Shown one piece after another: positions 25,388 to 38,424 of a DNA stretch of 64,000 nt. The notes beneath the pieces were generated by a model. The model was not told the DNA's origin and ran no database searches. It worked only from the letters and a program-made list of their open reading frames with translations. Source of the stretch: Mastacembelus armatus (Eukaryota; Chordata; Actinopteri; Synbranchiformes; Mastacembelidae); NCBI RefSeq assembly GCF_900324485.2, contig NC_046635.1, forward strand, positions 20,587,122 to 20,651,121, in the 5' to 3' direction. How positions within the stretch are numbered: the stretch's first letter is position 1; each line of letters starts with the position of its first letter. A program made the position numbers and the translations under genes.

Positions 25388-28300
25388 ATGAAAGCCAGTT
25401 TTTACTTAATAGGTTTGACCACATGTTACATTCTTCTTTTTCTTCTGTCAGGTAAGTAATAATATTTTAACATGACAGCTTACTTGTTGCTTTATATAAA
25501 TATGCTCAATAATAATGCCATATTAATATATAAAATTAATAATTAATAAGTTAATCATGATCACAGCTGTTGTTTTCTCATGTGAAGAGATAATATAATA
25601 ATAATAATTGCCTATTATAATATTATTATTTTGCAATGGGGGAGATCTTCAACATAAATCAATACTTTATGATAATGTAACTGTCTGATTATAAAAAATA
25701 AATAATTCAGAATGGTTGTATTCAGTGTCTTAAATAAATGAAATCTTTCCACTGCTTAACTGGATTGTTGAGAACTAACAAATAGGATGATGATGGCAGC
25801 TAGTTATCCTGCAAGCTTTAATCAACCAAGTAAACACTCTGCCTCTTTAACACACACGTCTGTCCTGCTCTGATTTAGGAAGCACATGTTCCGATGCAGA
25901 GCACCTGCTCTTCTCTGCGGTATTCTCCAACTACAACCAGTACATACGACCGGTGGAAAACGTGTCTGACCCTGTCATCGTGCAGTTTGAGGTATCCATG
26001 TCACAGCTTGTCAAAGTGGTGAGTAGGTTTTTTTCACTGTTCCTGTTAGCGTTGATGTCTATAATATGTCTGAGTTATGAACTGCTACTTCACAACAGAA
26101 GGAATGAAGACAGCATTTATTGCAAAGGACTTTGCCATAATGCTCTGATTTATTGCTATCAAAACCTCACAAGAAATAGGTTTTTTTTATGGATTTCTGG
26201 AACTTGGAACAACAAAGTTTTAGAGAAAGGGACAACTGGGGTGAGACAGGTGGTGTATAACACTGAAAAGCAAATTGGAGATGGAAACTAGTGTTGCTGC
26301 TTGTCTGGCCAAGACAAGATAGGAAATGTCAGCTGTCTGGGTACCTCTCAGTGTAGGCAGCCTCTGTCACTCAATCACTGCCACTTCAGATGAGCCCCTG
26401 GATTTAATGGCAGTTTTAGTTGGAGCTTGTTGATTGCAGACTGGTGGGGTAGTTGAAGCACTGGTGCCTATCTCACTTGACTCATGCAGGATTAGTGTAT
26501 GGCAGTAATTAAGGAAAAAAGCTCAGGTTAAACAAAGAAGACAGGAAATCACAAAATGAATAGCCCAGCATAAACTGTTTTGTGTCGAAATAAGGTGAAA
26601 AATGTCAGCCAACCACCTAGACAATTTCCTTTCAGCACACCTGGATCTGCATTTTTGTTCCTCTGTGTTGGTACTGATTATTTTTTTCTCAAAGGTCTTA
26701 GATTAGTATTGAAGACCTGTCTGGATTTAGAGAAGATAAAGAGATAAAGGATTTTTTAAAATATTTTTCTTAACATGGATATGGATGCTGCAGAGCTTCT
26801 GGTGCTGATGGATGACTATCATTCCCTCCACACACCTGATGCTCCTAGCTGGGGTGCAATTGATATTGGCCTGTCTAGAGCAGTTACAGCGGAGCTGTAT
26901 GAGGTCATTTAGACCACTAACAGCTCATCATCAGGCTGACAGCGAGTTACAGTGGTAACATATGCTTATTCACCTTCTTGCCTAGAATTAAATTAGAATT
27001 ATAACGCAACTTTAATGTCTATTTGTTAAATATTGAGTCATTTAGCTTAGCATGAAGACTGGATACATGGGGAAACAACTAGCCTGGCGTTAACAAATGC
27101 TGGATATCTGTTGTGCTAAGCTAAGCTAACCAGCTGCCGGCTGTAACGTTATATCCTGCATTATAGCCTTTTCAGAAATCGTGCATCCATGGAAAAAATG
27201 TCCAGTTTTAATTGCATATCCTGTTGAGAAAACCCCACTGAATTTTAAATTAAACTGCTTATCTGATTTAGAACAAATATGTTTTCAATCTCTGCACTTA
27301 GGATATCTCAAACAGCTATACACTTACCATTCCCCCAACCAATAAAGACTGTCCTTTGGCCTTTTTCTGTCCACCTGTGCTTCCCAGCTATGCAGAACAT
27401 TTCCAGGATACTAAATGGTCAGATAAATGGTTACTGTCATGCACTGGGTCATGAGATTGGTTCATTCACAGTCTAAATCACACACAAACCTGTCCCCCCT
27501 TTCAGTTTTCCTCCCACATCCTCCTTTAGTCCCTCTGCTCCAGCTTTGCTCAGTCGTTATTATAAAAGTTGTATTGTGTTAGGCTCCAGGCCTGAGTCCT
27601 CCACTCAGGTGTGCCCTTCAGAATCCACTTGTGCAGAATATGCAAAGGTCTGACCTTGCAGAAAGCACACATAGAATCCTCAGTGAATGGGTTGGATGAA
27701 TGCCTGTGTCAGTTCCTGTTTTAACATAAAAATGGTAACATGAAATTGCTTTCCTTTGCTTGGATTACTTAATTTCCAATTCTGTTCTGTTCTCAGGATG
27801 AAGTCAATCAGATCATGGAGACTAATTTGTGGCTGCGACATGTAAGTTATGGTGCAAATGGACCTTGAGCAAGGACATCAAGCCTTGATCCAGCATTTTG
27901 TGATACATGATTCCTCAATGGTAGACTGACAGGTTGAATTATTCATGGGAGAAGCTTTTTAAACATATTGATGCTTGTGGTCCTATTTTTTTTTTTCTTA
28001 AGGTCCTATAAAACAAATTAACTGGGAATCAATTTTTATCTAATCTTAAAATGTTTTTAAATAATTTGACAGGGGTGTGGAATTTATCACACTTGTCAGG
28101 GTCTCCAATATTCCTTCTAGCACTGTGAAAAACCTCTGCAATAAACTGAACCTGAATGAACAAACCTGATTTGATCTCACATATAAAAAGTCAGAAATAA
28201 AGCTTGAGTCCATACATGCTGATAGTTTTTTAATTTACTTAGTTCCACATTGTGCCTTCTCTTCTATGATGGATAGTGCTGAGAACCAGTTTATATCAAA

Positions 28301-28685
28301 TGACACAGAGCAGGCCTCCACATCCCATAGTAGTAAGCAAACACTCATCTGTGCTGGAGCCATATTGAGCTGTGATTACTTTTTCAGTTCTGAGCTGAAG
28401 CACTGTGTCACATGCGTTGACATTGTCTGTTGTTTTAGTGCCCCTCAACATATTGTGCAAAAGTACATTTCCCTTGCTGCCCACCCAAATCGTGTATTAC
28501 ACTTCAGATACTGGTTCTTAATCACATAAAACTTTTACAGCTCTCTGAGGTTGCTTTACTGTACTTTATGAGTCTCGTGAGGATTATTGGCTGTCTTCAA
28601 AAACAGTAGCCAAAAGGTCCATAAAACACACTGAACTGTGGTCCCTTTTATGTCCTTATACACACACACACACACGCACGCACAC

Positions 28686-28723
<38 letters not shown>

Positions 28724-31662
28724 TGTATAACTGTTTATATACTACAGTTGAAGATGAGAATTTTTAATCTTTTTATGAGTGACATTTAACAAGAGAGTGC
28801 ATTTCAGTCAGAGCAGTGGGGACATTTTTACCTTCTTGGATAGAGGTAGCTTTATAAAGCAGTTATGGCAAACTGGTTTAACTTAAGCTACTTAAGTGAG
28901 AAATTACACTTGGAGAGGTTGCAGCATGTTGTTTGGTATGGGGTTGGTTGAAATAATATGCTAGAAAATGGCTTAGTGCCCACAATTTCAGCTGTAAAAT
29001 TTTGTACAGGCATTCATGGTCTCCAGAGGCATCCAAATGACGTATTGAGCACCACCATATGGTTGATATTCCTGATTTTGAGTGAAATTCAATGACGATT
29101 GTGGATTTCCAAAAAATTTGGTACACACATTCTTTTCCCCTTTATAATGAATTATTTTCATTTGCAGTTTGCATCAGGTCAAAATTTGAATTTGTCCAAA
29201 AAAAAAAAAAAAAAAAAAAAATTATGATTATATTGCTATCAGCCCCAGCCATAGTTTTTGATACAACTAACGCTAGTATGCTACCACATAAAACTAGAAA
29301 GCAGCATATGCTGATGTTAGCACTGCTGTGACAAAATAAAGCCTTGCAGAACAGTGTGGCAGCAGATTCTTATTGCTGCTTAGGTTATATTTTGTTTTAT
29401 AGTTTATCTCAAAGTTATTTATAGCTTCCATGTTATATATGATATACTATACACTTCACTTCATGTCTTCAAATCAGCCTTGAACTCAGTAAGTAGCCTG
29501 TATGAAGTCCTGTTTTTTTTTTTTTTGGATATATAAACAATCCCCTCATTGAACTGTTAAATTCTTGTGAAAGGTTTAAATTAATGAACTAAAACTGTGA
29601 CCTCAGATACAAAAGCAATTTATACTATATATAGAGGACAGAGACTTGCTCATTTTCAGATTCAATCATTTATGTGGTTGACATTCCAAAAAACTGACCT
29701 TGAAATAGCCTGTTATCGTTTCAGTGTTCTTACATTTCAATTTTGCTGAGTTGTTTTTAATTCAAATTAATTGATTCTGTTTTTTGTTTTTTTTTTCAAG
29801 ATCTGGAACGACTACAAACTCAGATGGAATCCAAAAGACTTTGGAGGTGTCGAATTTATCCGAGTGCCATCCAACAGAATATGGAAACCAGACATTGTGC
29901 TCTACAACAAGTGAGAATAACAACAAATTAAAAACCTGGCTCAACATTTTTATTGATTTTTTGGGTGCATTTATGGTAAAGCATTGCCGCACAGTGACAA
30001 ACTAAATCAGTCTCTATTGCTCATTTTGCATTGGTCATTTTTTGTTTTGCATATGCTTAAGCAATAGTATAAGCACATCAGTGCAATTTGCTAATACCAC
30101 GAGACATCTGTTTTGCTCAATATGACAAAAGAGGGAATTGTTTAAATCCCTCAATTTAATCATCCGTGACTCATTTGTCTGCAACTTCAACCTTCACTTG
30201 GGCTTCCTCTTTTGTTACCTCCCTCTTTCTCTCTTTCTCTGTCTACAGTGCGGTTGGTGACTTCCAGGTTGATGACAAAACAAAGGCTCTGCTTCGTTAC
30301 AATGGTGATGTTACGTGGATCCCTCCAGCTATATTCAAGAGCTCCTGTAAAATCGATGTCACTTACTTCCCCTTTGATTACCAAAATTGCACCATGAAGT
30401 TTGGCTCCTGGACTTATGACAAAGCAAAGATCGATCTGGTACTGATTGGCTCCACAATTAACCTGAAGGACTTCTGGGAGAGCGGAGAATGGATGATCAT
30501 CGATGCTCCAGGTTACAAACATGACATTAAATACAACTGCTGTGAGGAGATCTACACGGATATCACTTACTCTTTGTACATCCGCCGTCTGCCCCTTTTC
30601 TACACCATCAACATGATCATCCCCTGTCTCCTTATTTCTTTCCTCACCGTGCTCGTCTTCTACCTGCCATCTGACTGTGGTGAGAAAGTCACTCTCTGTA
30701 TCTCTGTCCTGCTATCTTTAACTGTTTTCCTCCTTGTCATAACAGAGACCATTCCCTCCACCTCATTAGTCATACCCTTGATTGGTGAATATCTCCTCTT
30801 CACCATGATTTTTGTCACCCTCTCCATCGTTATCACCGTTTTTGTGCTGAATGTCCACTACCGTACACCAAAAACACACACCATGCCCTGCTGGGTACGG
30901 ACTGTGTTCCTGGGACTGCTGCCCAGAGTGATGTTCATGACCAGGCCAGAGAGGGACCCTGAGAAGATGATGCGTTCGAGAGCTTGTGCTATTCATTCAT
31001 CAAGTACTGTACAGAAGCAGCACAAAACTCAGGCCCTGAATGCTAGTGTGGTGTCTGGTCTGATAAACCGCCAACGGCTTTTCAACAATACAGAGCTCTC
31101 CAACCTCAATAATTTGAGCGGAGACACAGCCAAAGGTGCAGGTTCTGGGGTCTTGTGCTGCGAGGGCCACTGTAACTGCTGTCGGCACCAGAGATCCAGC
31201 AAACTGCCAGCAGACTCTGGAGGAGGGAGCGGAGGTCTGGGCAGCATAGGGGTGCTGTCTGGAGGTGGGGGTGTTGGAGTCGGAGGGGGCAGTCAGTGCT
31301 CCAGCTCAGAGTCTCTTGATGGAGGAATAATGTCCCTGTTGCCACTCTCTCCTGAGGTCAGGGAGGCTATTGAAAGTGTCAAATACATAGCAGAGAACAT
31401 GAAACTACAGAACGAAGCAAAGGAGGTGAGTGCTTACAAGCATAGATGCAATTTGTGAAGATCATGCTTATAGAATTTTACTTTCTGTTAGTCTCACCAT
31501 TCACTAAAAATGTTTCCACTGTGATCCTCACAGGTTCAGGATGACTGGAAGTACGTTGCTATGGTTATTGACAGGATCTTCCTGTGGGTTTTTGTCCTTG
31601 TGTGTATCCTGGGAACAGCTGGACTCTTCCTCCAGCCTCTATTGCTTGGTGAAGACATTTGA
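25388..31662 (+). CDS. chrna3: Neuronal nicotinic acetylcholine receptor subunit alpha-3
   Basis: Six exons: 25388-25451, 25879-26018, 27797-27841, 29801-29910, 30249-31425 and 31534-31662, with GT-AG borders and continuous phase, giving 554 aa. A signal peptide ([20 protein letters not shown]) precedes the ligand-binding domain. The Cys-loop is C153-C167, and the alpha-defining adjacent cysteines are C217-C218 in [10 protein letters not shown]1-TM3 follow, then a long intracellular loop and TM4 in the last exon. Alpha-3 rather than alpha-6 is shown by [27 protein letters not shown] and [14 protein letters not shown]. It supplies the principal agonist face in alpha3-beta4 channels. The loop is longer than in mammals because of a glycine-rich run at about residues 440-469. 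Confidence 0.95.
26019..27796 (+). other. chrna3 intron 2
   Basis: A 1.8-kb intron. A 112-codon frame continues past the donor (25953-26291) but has no recognisable content. Nothing else is seen. Confidence 0.6.
27842..29800 (+). repeat. chrna3 intron 3 with (CA)n and A tract
   Basis: A 1.96-kb intron with a (CA)n microsatellite at 28659-28721, interrupted by CG steps, an A tract of about 22 at 29200-29221 and a T tract at 29512-29526. The acceptor is preceded by a long T-rich tract (29780-29797). Confidence 0.8.
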
Positions 31663-33505
31663 ACCAGTTTGGACAACTGATACTTTCTACCGATGAAGGG
31701 CACGGCATTTATTACATATAAGATTCTCACCATGGCACAGAGGGAAAAGCATTCAATGCGTGTCAGCTTCATAGATGTTTTTTCTTTGTTTTGCTGACAA
31801 CATGGAGATAGTTAAGTTGCAGTGCATTTACACAGATAACAATTGTTTACCATTAAACTTGGATTTCTATAGTTCTGAGAAACAGGAAAGGCTATTGACT
31901 GGTCAAAGAGTGACAACATGTGGTAATAATTTAGTACTACAGGTGAGACAAAGGCCTTAATGCCTGTTTTAAAAGAATATGTCAAGCCTTTTTTTTTGTC
32001 ATAATATCTGTTGTAAATTGCAGTATTCCCAGTTGTGGAAATTCTACCACTATCATTATTTTATGCTGAAATGAATTAGGAGAACTGTTGTTTGATTTAG
32101 TCCAGATAACGTTTGGATAGTGCAGTGACAGTGAAGTGTGAATATATTTACCAATGCCCTAAATGTATTTGATATATAATAATAGAGAAATGTCAGGTAA
32201 ATGCAAATTTTGTTACTATCTTTTCTAAGATGCTAACAAAAGCTGTGGGATGTAAATGTAATTTCAGCGAGGCCCCTGAGCCACATCTTCTGTGCAGCCT
32301 TGGAGCTAACTGAACTTATTAGATCACATTCAATTCAGAAAGCAAAAATGATGGCTTTTATTGGCTTCAGGAGTATGATGCACATCTTAAAATCTCAGTG
32401 CATACACTGCAGGTCTGATGCTATCAGGGGTAAGGGTCACATTCTCTGATGCACTTAAAATAAATATAGGGTGCCTTCTCTTGTTTTTTTTGGTTTTTTT
32501 TTTGCTCCAGTTGTGGTCTGATCGTACTGTGTATTGTGTTTACCGATTGTAATTTCTACACTCAAAAAATGCTGACTTTGTGTAATTTAATTACATGTAA
32601 TGTTTCCATGCAATTTCATATCATGATAGGGGGTCGTGTTTAATGCGATGTAGTTAAATAAAGAGTATTTGATTTGTTAACATTCAGTTTTTACATAAGT
32701 ATTTTTATTTTATGTTTATTTAAATGGTGGGTAAACATTTGATATTGTATATTTCAATTAGAATTTGCTTGAATGCTGTTTATTAGGGACAAGAATAATT
32801 TTTTGAGTGTTTGTTAAAAAATACTAAAACATCACACAGCTACATCACACAGTTACATGACAGAAACATGCAAGGAGTGACAGTTTTTAACAACACATCA
32901 AACTTTATCTGTCACTGCATGGGGTCTGATATTAGCATATCTCTGTGTGATTCTTATTATACAACTAAAAATCAAAGCAGATGGTGAGCTATGTGATTAC
33001 AAAGAAATCCATATTAATTGAATGCTGGCAGGGAAGCACAGACAGATACCGTGTTAGCTGTCTGTCACATCTGATAAGAAAACACTGACTAATGAATTTA
33101 ATTACGGCTCACTCAAAACTCTTACGGCTGATGCGCAGGAGATCTCCCAGATGCTGCATGATATAGAAAATGAATGAGCTTCTAAAAGTATCAGTGATTA
33201 TTTCCTGAGTTTTACTTTCCACAACAACTGGCTATGAATGGGTGGCAAAGGGAACAAAAATGAAATGTTAATGGAGCTGATGTTCAATGCTGCATATTTA
33301 AAAGTAAAAGGACAGCTGTTTAAACACTATCTAGTGAGTCTAACTTTCATTTTTAATCAAGGGTGTTTAATTTTGGATCAACGGTGTTCAAGTTTCACAA
33401 GCCACCACAGGAAGTGATTCATTATACAGCAGTTTTTGCACAAGTATGCTTTCAGCTTTCTGTAGGTAGGAACCTCATAAGTGCCTGCGCAGGTTTACAC
33501 AAGGG
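31663..33505 (+). other. chrna3 3' UTR and spacer to the Ig receptor gene
   Basis: AT-rich sequence. A polyadenylation hexamer AATAAA at 32657-32662 could end the chrna3 transcript. No other gene is seen before the leader exon at 33506. Confidence 0.4.
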
Positions 33506-36500
33506 ATGCTGTGGGGACCACTTTTACTTATCATGAATACATTCATCATTCTTCTGTGTGAGTATTAACATATTTATCATATAACTGAGTGAACTATTGC
33601 ACACAATTAATAAAGGATTCATTTAATTTTTTGTTTTTAAGGTGTTTTCACAAAGCAGGTCACAAGCCAAACTAATGGTGAGCTTTCCTTTATGAGAACA
33701 TATATGCGTGGAATTCATAGTATGACTGTTGCACTGTATTGCTTTTCGATAAAACGTCTGTGCCTGTTTTGCTAAATTAATTTTGCAGATATTTTTCCTG
33801 CGAGGATCCTTGCGCACCAGAAAACAATCAGTGAGAACAGTGACCTCCACGTAACCTGCAGCACATTTGGGTTCAAAAAAGACATCATGGTTTATGTTTA
33901 TTTATGTAAGGATGGCCGTGGAATCAGTGGGCTACTACAGAAGCAAGATCAAGCTGATACTATTTTCAGCGTATACAGAGTGGGTCGTCATCACAGTGGA
34001 AATTACAGTTGTGTTTACTCCAAAAGAGAGTATAATTCCTCTAAAGTAGTTATGAGAGGGCACAACATCATTCAGATTCTGGTTATATGTAAGTATTTGT
34101 ATGCCTATGAAGTTTTATGTCACTGTCATTTCTTACCACTCAATTTCTGCCTCCGCCATGCAGCCAATTTTCTCCCCGCAGATATTTCAACAATTGGCCC
34201 GTCCACTGTCAGTAAGGGCGATGTTGTTGAGTTCAGATGTACTTTTTCTGACACCCTGCAAACACTCGGCGAATGTCAGCTCATTCAGTCTTACCTGAGG
34301 AAGAACGAGACCATCTTCCAAGTGCAAGCATTTAATGTCACGCAGATGGAAGCGACCTTCACCATCATCGATGCCGTCATGAGGGATTCGGGTCACTATA
34401 GCTGCGTGGTGCTGCCAACCAAATGCATCCAAGAGAATGAAAAAAAACTCTATGGAAATAATGTAGTATTACTTGAGGTCAAAGGTGAGGATCTCAGTAG
34501 ACATGATTATCAAATGCGCTAAAAATGGCTTTAAGTTTTCTCTTTGCTTCAGAGAGTGCTTTATAATTTTCAGCCAGATTATTTTTCAACTCAAATGATA
34601 AAACTCTTTTGAAAGATCATATTGCTCATAATGTCTGTTTTGCTTTTCAGTGAGTTTGTTTACCCGGTTGATTGTCTCCTGTGGTGTGCTCATCTTGATA
34701 TTGTCAGTGGCACTGTGCCTGTGGTGGATCAAAAACAAATATGGTCAGATGTTCATATTTTGTAATAAAGTTGTACTATCATCAACTACCAAACTAAAAA
34801 AAAAAATCTCATCTTATTATATAGATATACCTGATAATCTGTAGTGGCTTATCACACCAAGCACATCATGAACTTGGACGACCAGATCACATGTTTGTAT
34901 TTTATGTTTTTTTTCTGTTTCAACAGGGCACTCACCTTTGTGCGGCCTATGGTGAGTTTTGATTTTATTCTGTTTGATGCATGTAAGAGCAATTCCCAAG
35001 CCTGTTAACATTAGTGTATGTTCTGTGTTGTGTGTGTGTAAAAATGAAAAAGAGGAAAATGTTTCCAACATTTATGGGTCGATTAACAGGTTTGTAATTT
35101 TGTTTAAACTGGTTTCTCATAGCGCTGCAAGTCACCAGTCAACTACAGACATGCTGGAGGAACAGTGGCAGCAGACAGAGGGCGAGGATGAGGAAGCACA
35201 AGAGAGTATGTTGACAATAGAATTACAGTAAAGCTACACTCTTAGGGAACATTAATAAAACTATCTAAGAAAACATGATCAAACTGAGTTCTGTTTAATG
35301 ATGAACAAATGATTCTACTCATTTGTTCTATTTTTTCTTTTATTTCAAACCTCCTGTCATTTTATCTCTGCTTTAAAAAGGCTAGCTTATCAAAAACCTA
35401 AATGTAGCCTATATGATTACAGCATATTGCACCTTTCTTCAGGTAATTACTGTCTAACACTCTCACTTTTGATAGTGCTGTTTGGGGGTTCTTTATTATT
35501 TTCATCCCATCATGTTATATAAAATTATTATAATGAATTGGTAATTAGCATTCTATAAATATAATGAATATATGACTATATTTAAGATATATAATAAAAA
35601 TAACCCTCTAATTTGGTCCCTTTTTATGCATTTTCCATTCTCAGGAGATGTTTTCAGCATGGAAGAGGAAGAAGGGTAAGAGCATTAATCACTTTTACTT
35701 TGGTGTTAATTCAACACACAAGGCAAGTAAGATATGCTTTATTATTTTATATTACAGAGATCTAACACTTCTATGTCAAGTGAGAATGTAAAAAATGGTA
35801 AATGTTAAAAGAAACTGATGGAATTGGAATAGTTGGAATAATTAAACTGTTACCTACCCTCCTTTTGCATACTCAAATTAAACTAGCTGTTGTACTTACA
35901 TTTTGAGCGATATACAGATGAGTATTATTGGAAAAGAAAACACTTTCTAGTGTATTGTGACTTCATTCATATTTGAACATCTGGAAACACAGTTTCTACA
36001 CTTGAGATGGCGAAATGCACTAAATGTATATTTTTGGCTTGTTTTTAAAAACTTTTTTTGCAATTATTTTTGCATTTTTTTCAAACTTGGATCTGATATT
36101 TTACCACACTTTCTGTGTTTTATTATGTGCTAAATTGCACAGGTTATCTTACAGTTATTTCTACAATTATTCTTATTGCTGTTATTATTATTCAGCTTGA
36201 AAACATGTTTTCTCAGGTATGAGAATCACCTGGATTATGAAGACTCCACTTACTCTGATGATGATGAGGGAGAGGGCTTGTACAGTGTTGTACGTAAGTA
36301 AAAACCTACATGTGTGCAGCTACTTTGTGCCATTGCAGCAGTAGTTTTTACTTTGACCTCTTTATTACACCAGCTTACCTAATTACTAACATTCAGTACA
36401 AGACTGATCAGAGCTTCACAAACCACCACGCATGACATATGATAACTGACAGTACATGAGAATAGGTCAGTAATACAAATATAAAAAAAATAGTACATGT

Positions 36501-36612
36501 AAATACCAGTATGCTGTTGCCTTGTCATATCAGGCTAAGTTGATATCTCTGCTAGTGAGTTCAGTGTATCTACATGAAAACCACACCTTTATTTGTTGCA
36601 GCAAACTACTGA
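33506..36612 (+). CDS. Two-Ig transmembrane receptor, leukocyte-receptor-like
   Basis: Ten exons with continuous phase: 33506-33557, 33642-33677, 33789-34088, 34182-34484, 34651-34743, 34927-34951, 35123-35205, 35645-35675, 36217-36293 and 36602-36612, giving 336 aa. A leader (MLWGPLLLIMNTFIILL) precedes Ig domain 1 (about 30-129, cysteines C53 and C104 in HHSGNYSCVY) and Ig domain 2 (about 130-230, C149 and C204 in RDSGHYSCVV). A single TM segment (about 236-257) carries no charged residue. The acidic tail of about 75 aa holds tyrosines 309, 315, 320, 330 and 336. The 36-bp second exon and Ig exons of about 300 bp match KIR/LILR/FcaR-type gene structure. Likely an immune-cell surface receptor; ligand unknown. 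The donor of exon 5 (GTCAGA) is weak, so the tail exons are less sure. No family symbol is assigned. Confidence 0.75.
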
Positions 36613-37139
36613 GCAGAATAAGAGTCAGTGAACAGAGTCCAAGAATAAATGCACAAGCACTGAAAAAGAGATCACTGTGAACCGGCTATTTCATTGTGAG
36701 CTTTTCAACCACAGACGACCCACCTGCAAGACAAAGTGCAACAATGTATTCTACATCGTACAAATGGAAAAGAAAAAAAGTGGTTCAAGAGCAAATCTGA
36801 TTTTACTGTCTGTTAATTAAAGACATGAACAGCTTCCTGTGTTTGCACGCCTGTTTCAGTGTATTACGACTATTTCATTACAGTAATTAGGCAATGTTAA
36901 TGATAGAGTCAGTGAACGAATGAAGAGTTTTTCTTGAAGTATAGTGGTTATGGAACATCACAGTCCATCCAAAGAGCAAATACAGCTTGAGGACGAACTA
37001 CTGTTTGTGGAAGAGGGAAAATATTATACATTTCCTGTTGCCATCATAATGAATGAGATAAAAACAACTTGTCCTATGTTTTAGTAGAAAACAAATATTT
37101 TCTCTGGTTATATTGAATTAAACACTTCTGTGTGAAATC
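36613..37139 (+). terminator. Ig receptor 3' UTR
   Basis: Hexamers AATAAA at 36644-36649 and ATTAAA at 36816-36821 follow the stop codon closely. The rest, to the direct repeat at 37140, is AT-rich with no feature. Confidence 0.45.
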
Positions 37140-37922
37140 ATATGAGCCATAAGTCTGTGAAGATTCTCAGTCGTCAGGGGGAAGTTATCTAAAGGTTGAG
37201 TCATGGCAACTGGACTTTCAGTTTTTAAGTTGAAACGTCCCTGTATAGCAGGTGTTTCAGAGAGGCTTAAACTGATTTTTGGAAAACATCAGATACCAGT
37301 TCACGTCAAACCCACCGACACACTGAGACAGAGACTGGTTCACCCTTAAGACCGGACACCAAAACAAAAGAGGAGCAATATAGTATATGCCATCCAGTGT
37401 AAGGATGCTCAGAACTCTACATTGGAGAAACCACTTAACAACCACTTAACAGGAGGATGGCCCAGCACAGGAGGAGCAGCTCCTCAGGACCACAGTCAGT
37501 TGTGCACTTCCATTTATAGGAAACAGGCCACTCATTTGAAGACAGTGATGCACATATTTTGGACAGAGAAGATAGGTGGTTTGAGAGAGGGGTCAGGGAA
37601 GCTATCTATTTCCAAGTGGAAAAACCCTCCCTTAATAGTTGTGGAGGGCTCAGACATAATCTGTCTTCAATCTACCAGGCTGCCCTTTCATCTGCGAAAC
37701 CAACTCAGGGTCGTGGGTCTAACAACTCTCACCTGATTTACATAGCTCAACTAGTGAGCCTATGGGTCTAGGAGTGGAGTGAAACCAACCTGGGAGATAT
37801 ATTGGAGGTTCCAGTCCAGTTTTTTTCTTAGACCGAGGAAGCAGCCTGGATGGATGGTGAAATGTTTCGACTTAAAAACTGAAAGTCCAGTTTCCATGAC
37901 TCAGCCTTTAGATATGAGCCAT
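37140..37922 (+). mobile_element. Penelope-like retroelement relic, GIY-YIG part
   Basis: A perfect 11-bp direct repeat, ATATGAGCCAT (37140-37150 and 37912-37922), encloses a 761-bp element. Inverted repeats of about 50 bp (37187-37238 and 37860-37911) share TGGACTTTCAGTTTTTAAGT. The interior encodes the C-terminal GIY-YIG endonuclease region typical of Penelope-like elements in fish, with blocks such as DREDRWFERGVREAIY and EKPSLN. The reverse transcriptase part is absent and the element is clearly broken. The intact target repeat suggests moderate age. Confidence 0.7.
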
Positions 37923-38424
37923 GAGTTATAATACTATTATCCAGGCAGCAGATTTTTACCTGTTAAACTCACTGTGCTATTAACATTTGTACATGTTTGT
38001 TGTGACTGACAAATCTGACTCTTCATCCTGTCCTTGTTTTTGTGACACAGCTTAGTAAAAAACAAAAAAACAATCATTATATAGAAAAATAGAAGAAGAA
38101 AATTTTGCTATGCAGCAAAGGTTGTGATATGCAATCCAATTATTATTCCTCCACTGCAACTTACTGGAGACTACAGCCATTGGACATACACCACTGTACC
38201 TACCAGCTAAAAGCATTGTGATACTTTCTCATTCTAGTAAGTGGACAGCAGGACACAGTTCAGACATGGTCGTTTTTTTGCTGTTTTCGTTTCAAGAATT
38301 TCTGAGGAGAATTCCTGAGAGAGAAAAATAATCACTCAAATTGTATCCAGAGAAGAAAGAAATGCATGTACAGAGGTATGATATGACTATCAGAGCAGTC
38401 TGTAGGGCTCAGTTTATCTGCTTA
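37923..38424. other. Intergenic, nothing recognised
   Basis: AT-rich, no reading frame of interest. Confidence 0.45.

Noticed and set aside
31426-31458. Read-through end of chrna3 exon 5 as an alternative C-terminus
   Set aside because: It runs into the intron past a good GTGAGT donor and would drop TM4, which the next exon encodes in frame.
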